Shown here: positions 6,964 through 7,040 of the stretch, piece by piece
Layout of the letters: every line of letters starts with the position of its first letter
Position numbering within the stretch: the first letter of the stretch is position 1
Assembly: GCA_902782985.1 (NCBI GenBank)
Contig: CACZPC010000134.1
Coordinates: 1-7,040, forward strand
DNA from: Oscillospiraceae bacterium
Lineage (GTDB): Bacteria; Bacillota; Clostridia; Saccharofermentanales; Saccharofermentanaceae
Direction of reading: 5' to 3'
Length of the DNA stretch: 7,040 nt
Made by a program: the position numbers and the translations under genes
Notes under the pieces: model-generated
Databases searched by the model: none
The model's input: only the letters and a program-made list of their open reading frames with translations
What the model was told of the DNA's origin: nothing

Positions 6964-6971
6964 ATTCTGAA

Positions 6972-7040
6972 ATGTCTGATAATAAACGAGGTTTTGTTTT
7001 GGACGAAGAACATTTTGCAACCATAAAGGTTATCGGTTGC
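6972..7040 (+). CDS. ftsZ: Cell division protein FtsZ, N-terminal fragment (3' partial)
   Basis: FtsZ is the tubulin-like GTPase that assembles the cytoplasmic Z-ring. Only 23 codons are present before the window ends. They encode a short variable leader (MSDNKRGFVLDEEHF) followed by ATIKVIGC, which matches the first beta strand of FtsZ (A.IKVIGVGGGG) immediately before the glycine-rich nucleotide loop. The Cys where most FtsZ proteins have Val is a mild variation. Position directly after ftsQ supports the call, and the strong GGAGG site fixes the start. No ftsA lies between ftsQ and ftsZ. The GTPase signature GGGTGTG is outside the window, so the assignment rests on a short match plus context. 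A different Rossmann-type protein is possible but less likely. Confidence 0.8.
   Translation, partial: MSDNKRGFVLDEEHFATIKVIGC

Noticed and set aside
1..7040. A previously undescribed system, such as a defence island, mobile element or novel RNA
   Set aside because: Every long frame on the + strand is a recognised wall or division gene, and the only gap is a 185-base promoter region. No repeats, integrase or transposase ends, tRNA or CRISPR units are visible.

Overview
This window is a single-strand stretch of a bacterial division and cell-wall (dcw) cluster. In order on the + strand it holds murE (5' end outside the window), murF, ftsW, murG, ftsQ/divIB, a 185-base gap, and the first 23 codons of what is very probably ftsZ. 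There are no RNA genes, mobile elements, CRISPR arrays or genes on the - strand that I can support. I see no sign of a new biological system. The points worth a second look are variations on a well-known system.

Organism: the sequence suggests a Clostridia-like Firmicute (Bacillota). GC is moderate (mid-40s percent by eye). Shine-Dalgarno sites are strong and GGAGG-like. MurE and MurG carry motif variants (SSQ with DHIxPNEH; GGGTSGHINPA) that I associate with Clostridia such as Lachnospiraceae and relatives. MurE has the DNPR signature of enzymes that add meso-diaminopimelate, so the peptidoglycan is predicted to be the mDAP type. The genus cannot be fixed from this window.

Layout: positions 3-6786 are five genes joined with no spacing. 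The junctions overlap by 4 bases (murE/murF, ATGA), 1 base (murF/ftsW, TAATG), 14 bases (ftsW/murG) and 1 base (murG/ftsQ, TAATG). This implies one transcript and translational coupling. Positions 6787-6971 form the only real intergenic region. It contains a possible weak terminator hairpin, a plausible sigma-A-type promoter (TTGAAG-17-TAAAAT) and a strong ribosome binding site for ftsZ, so ftsZ probably has its own promoter.

How the genes work together: MurE and MurF extend the UDP-MurNAc peptide stem in the cytoplasm. MurG adds GlcNAc to lipid I to make lipid II. FtsW polymerises lipid II into septal glycan at the membrane. FtsQ/DivIB is a bitopic divisome scaffold, and FtsZ forms the ring that organises it. 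The genes mraY, murD, murC and ftsA, which occur at these places in the classic E. coli-type dcw order, are absent here and must lie elsewhere or be replaced.

The main oddities are two long, charged, probably disordered cytoplasmic N-terminal tails on the membrane proteins. FtsW has about 155 basic residues before its first membrane segment. FtsQ has about 160 residues that are acidic first and basic next to the membrane.
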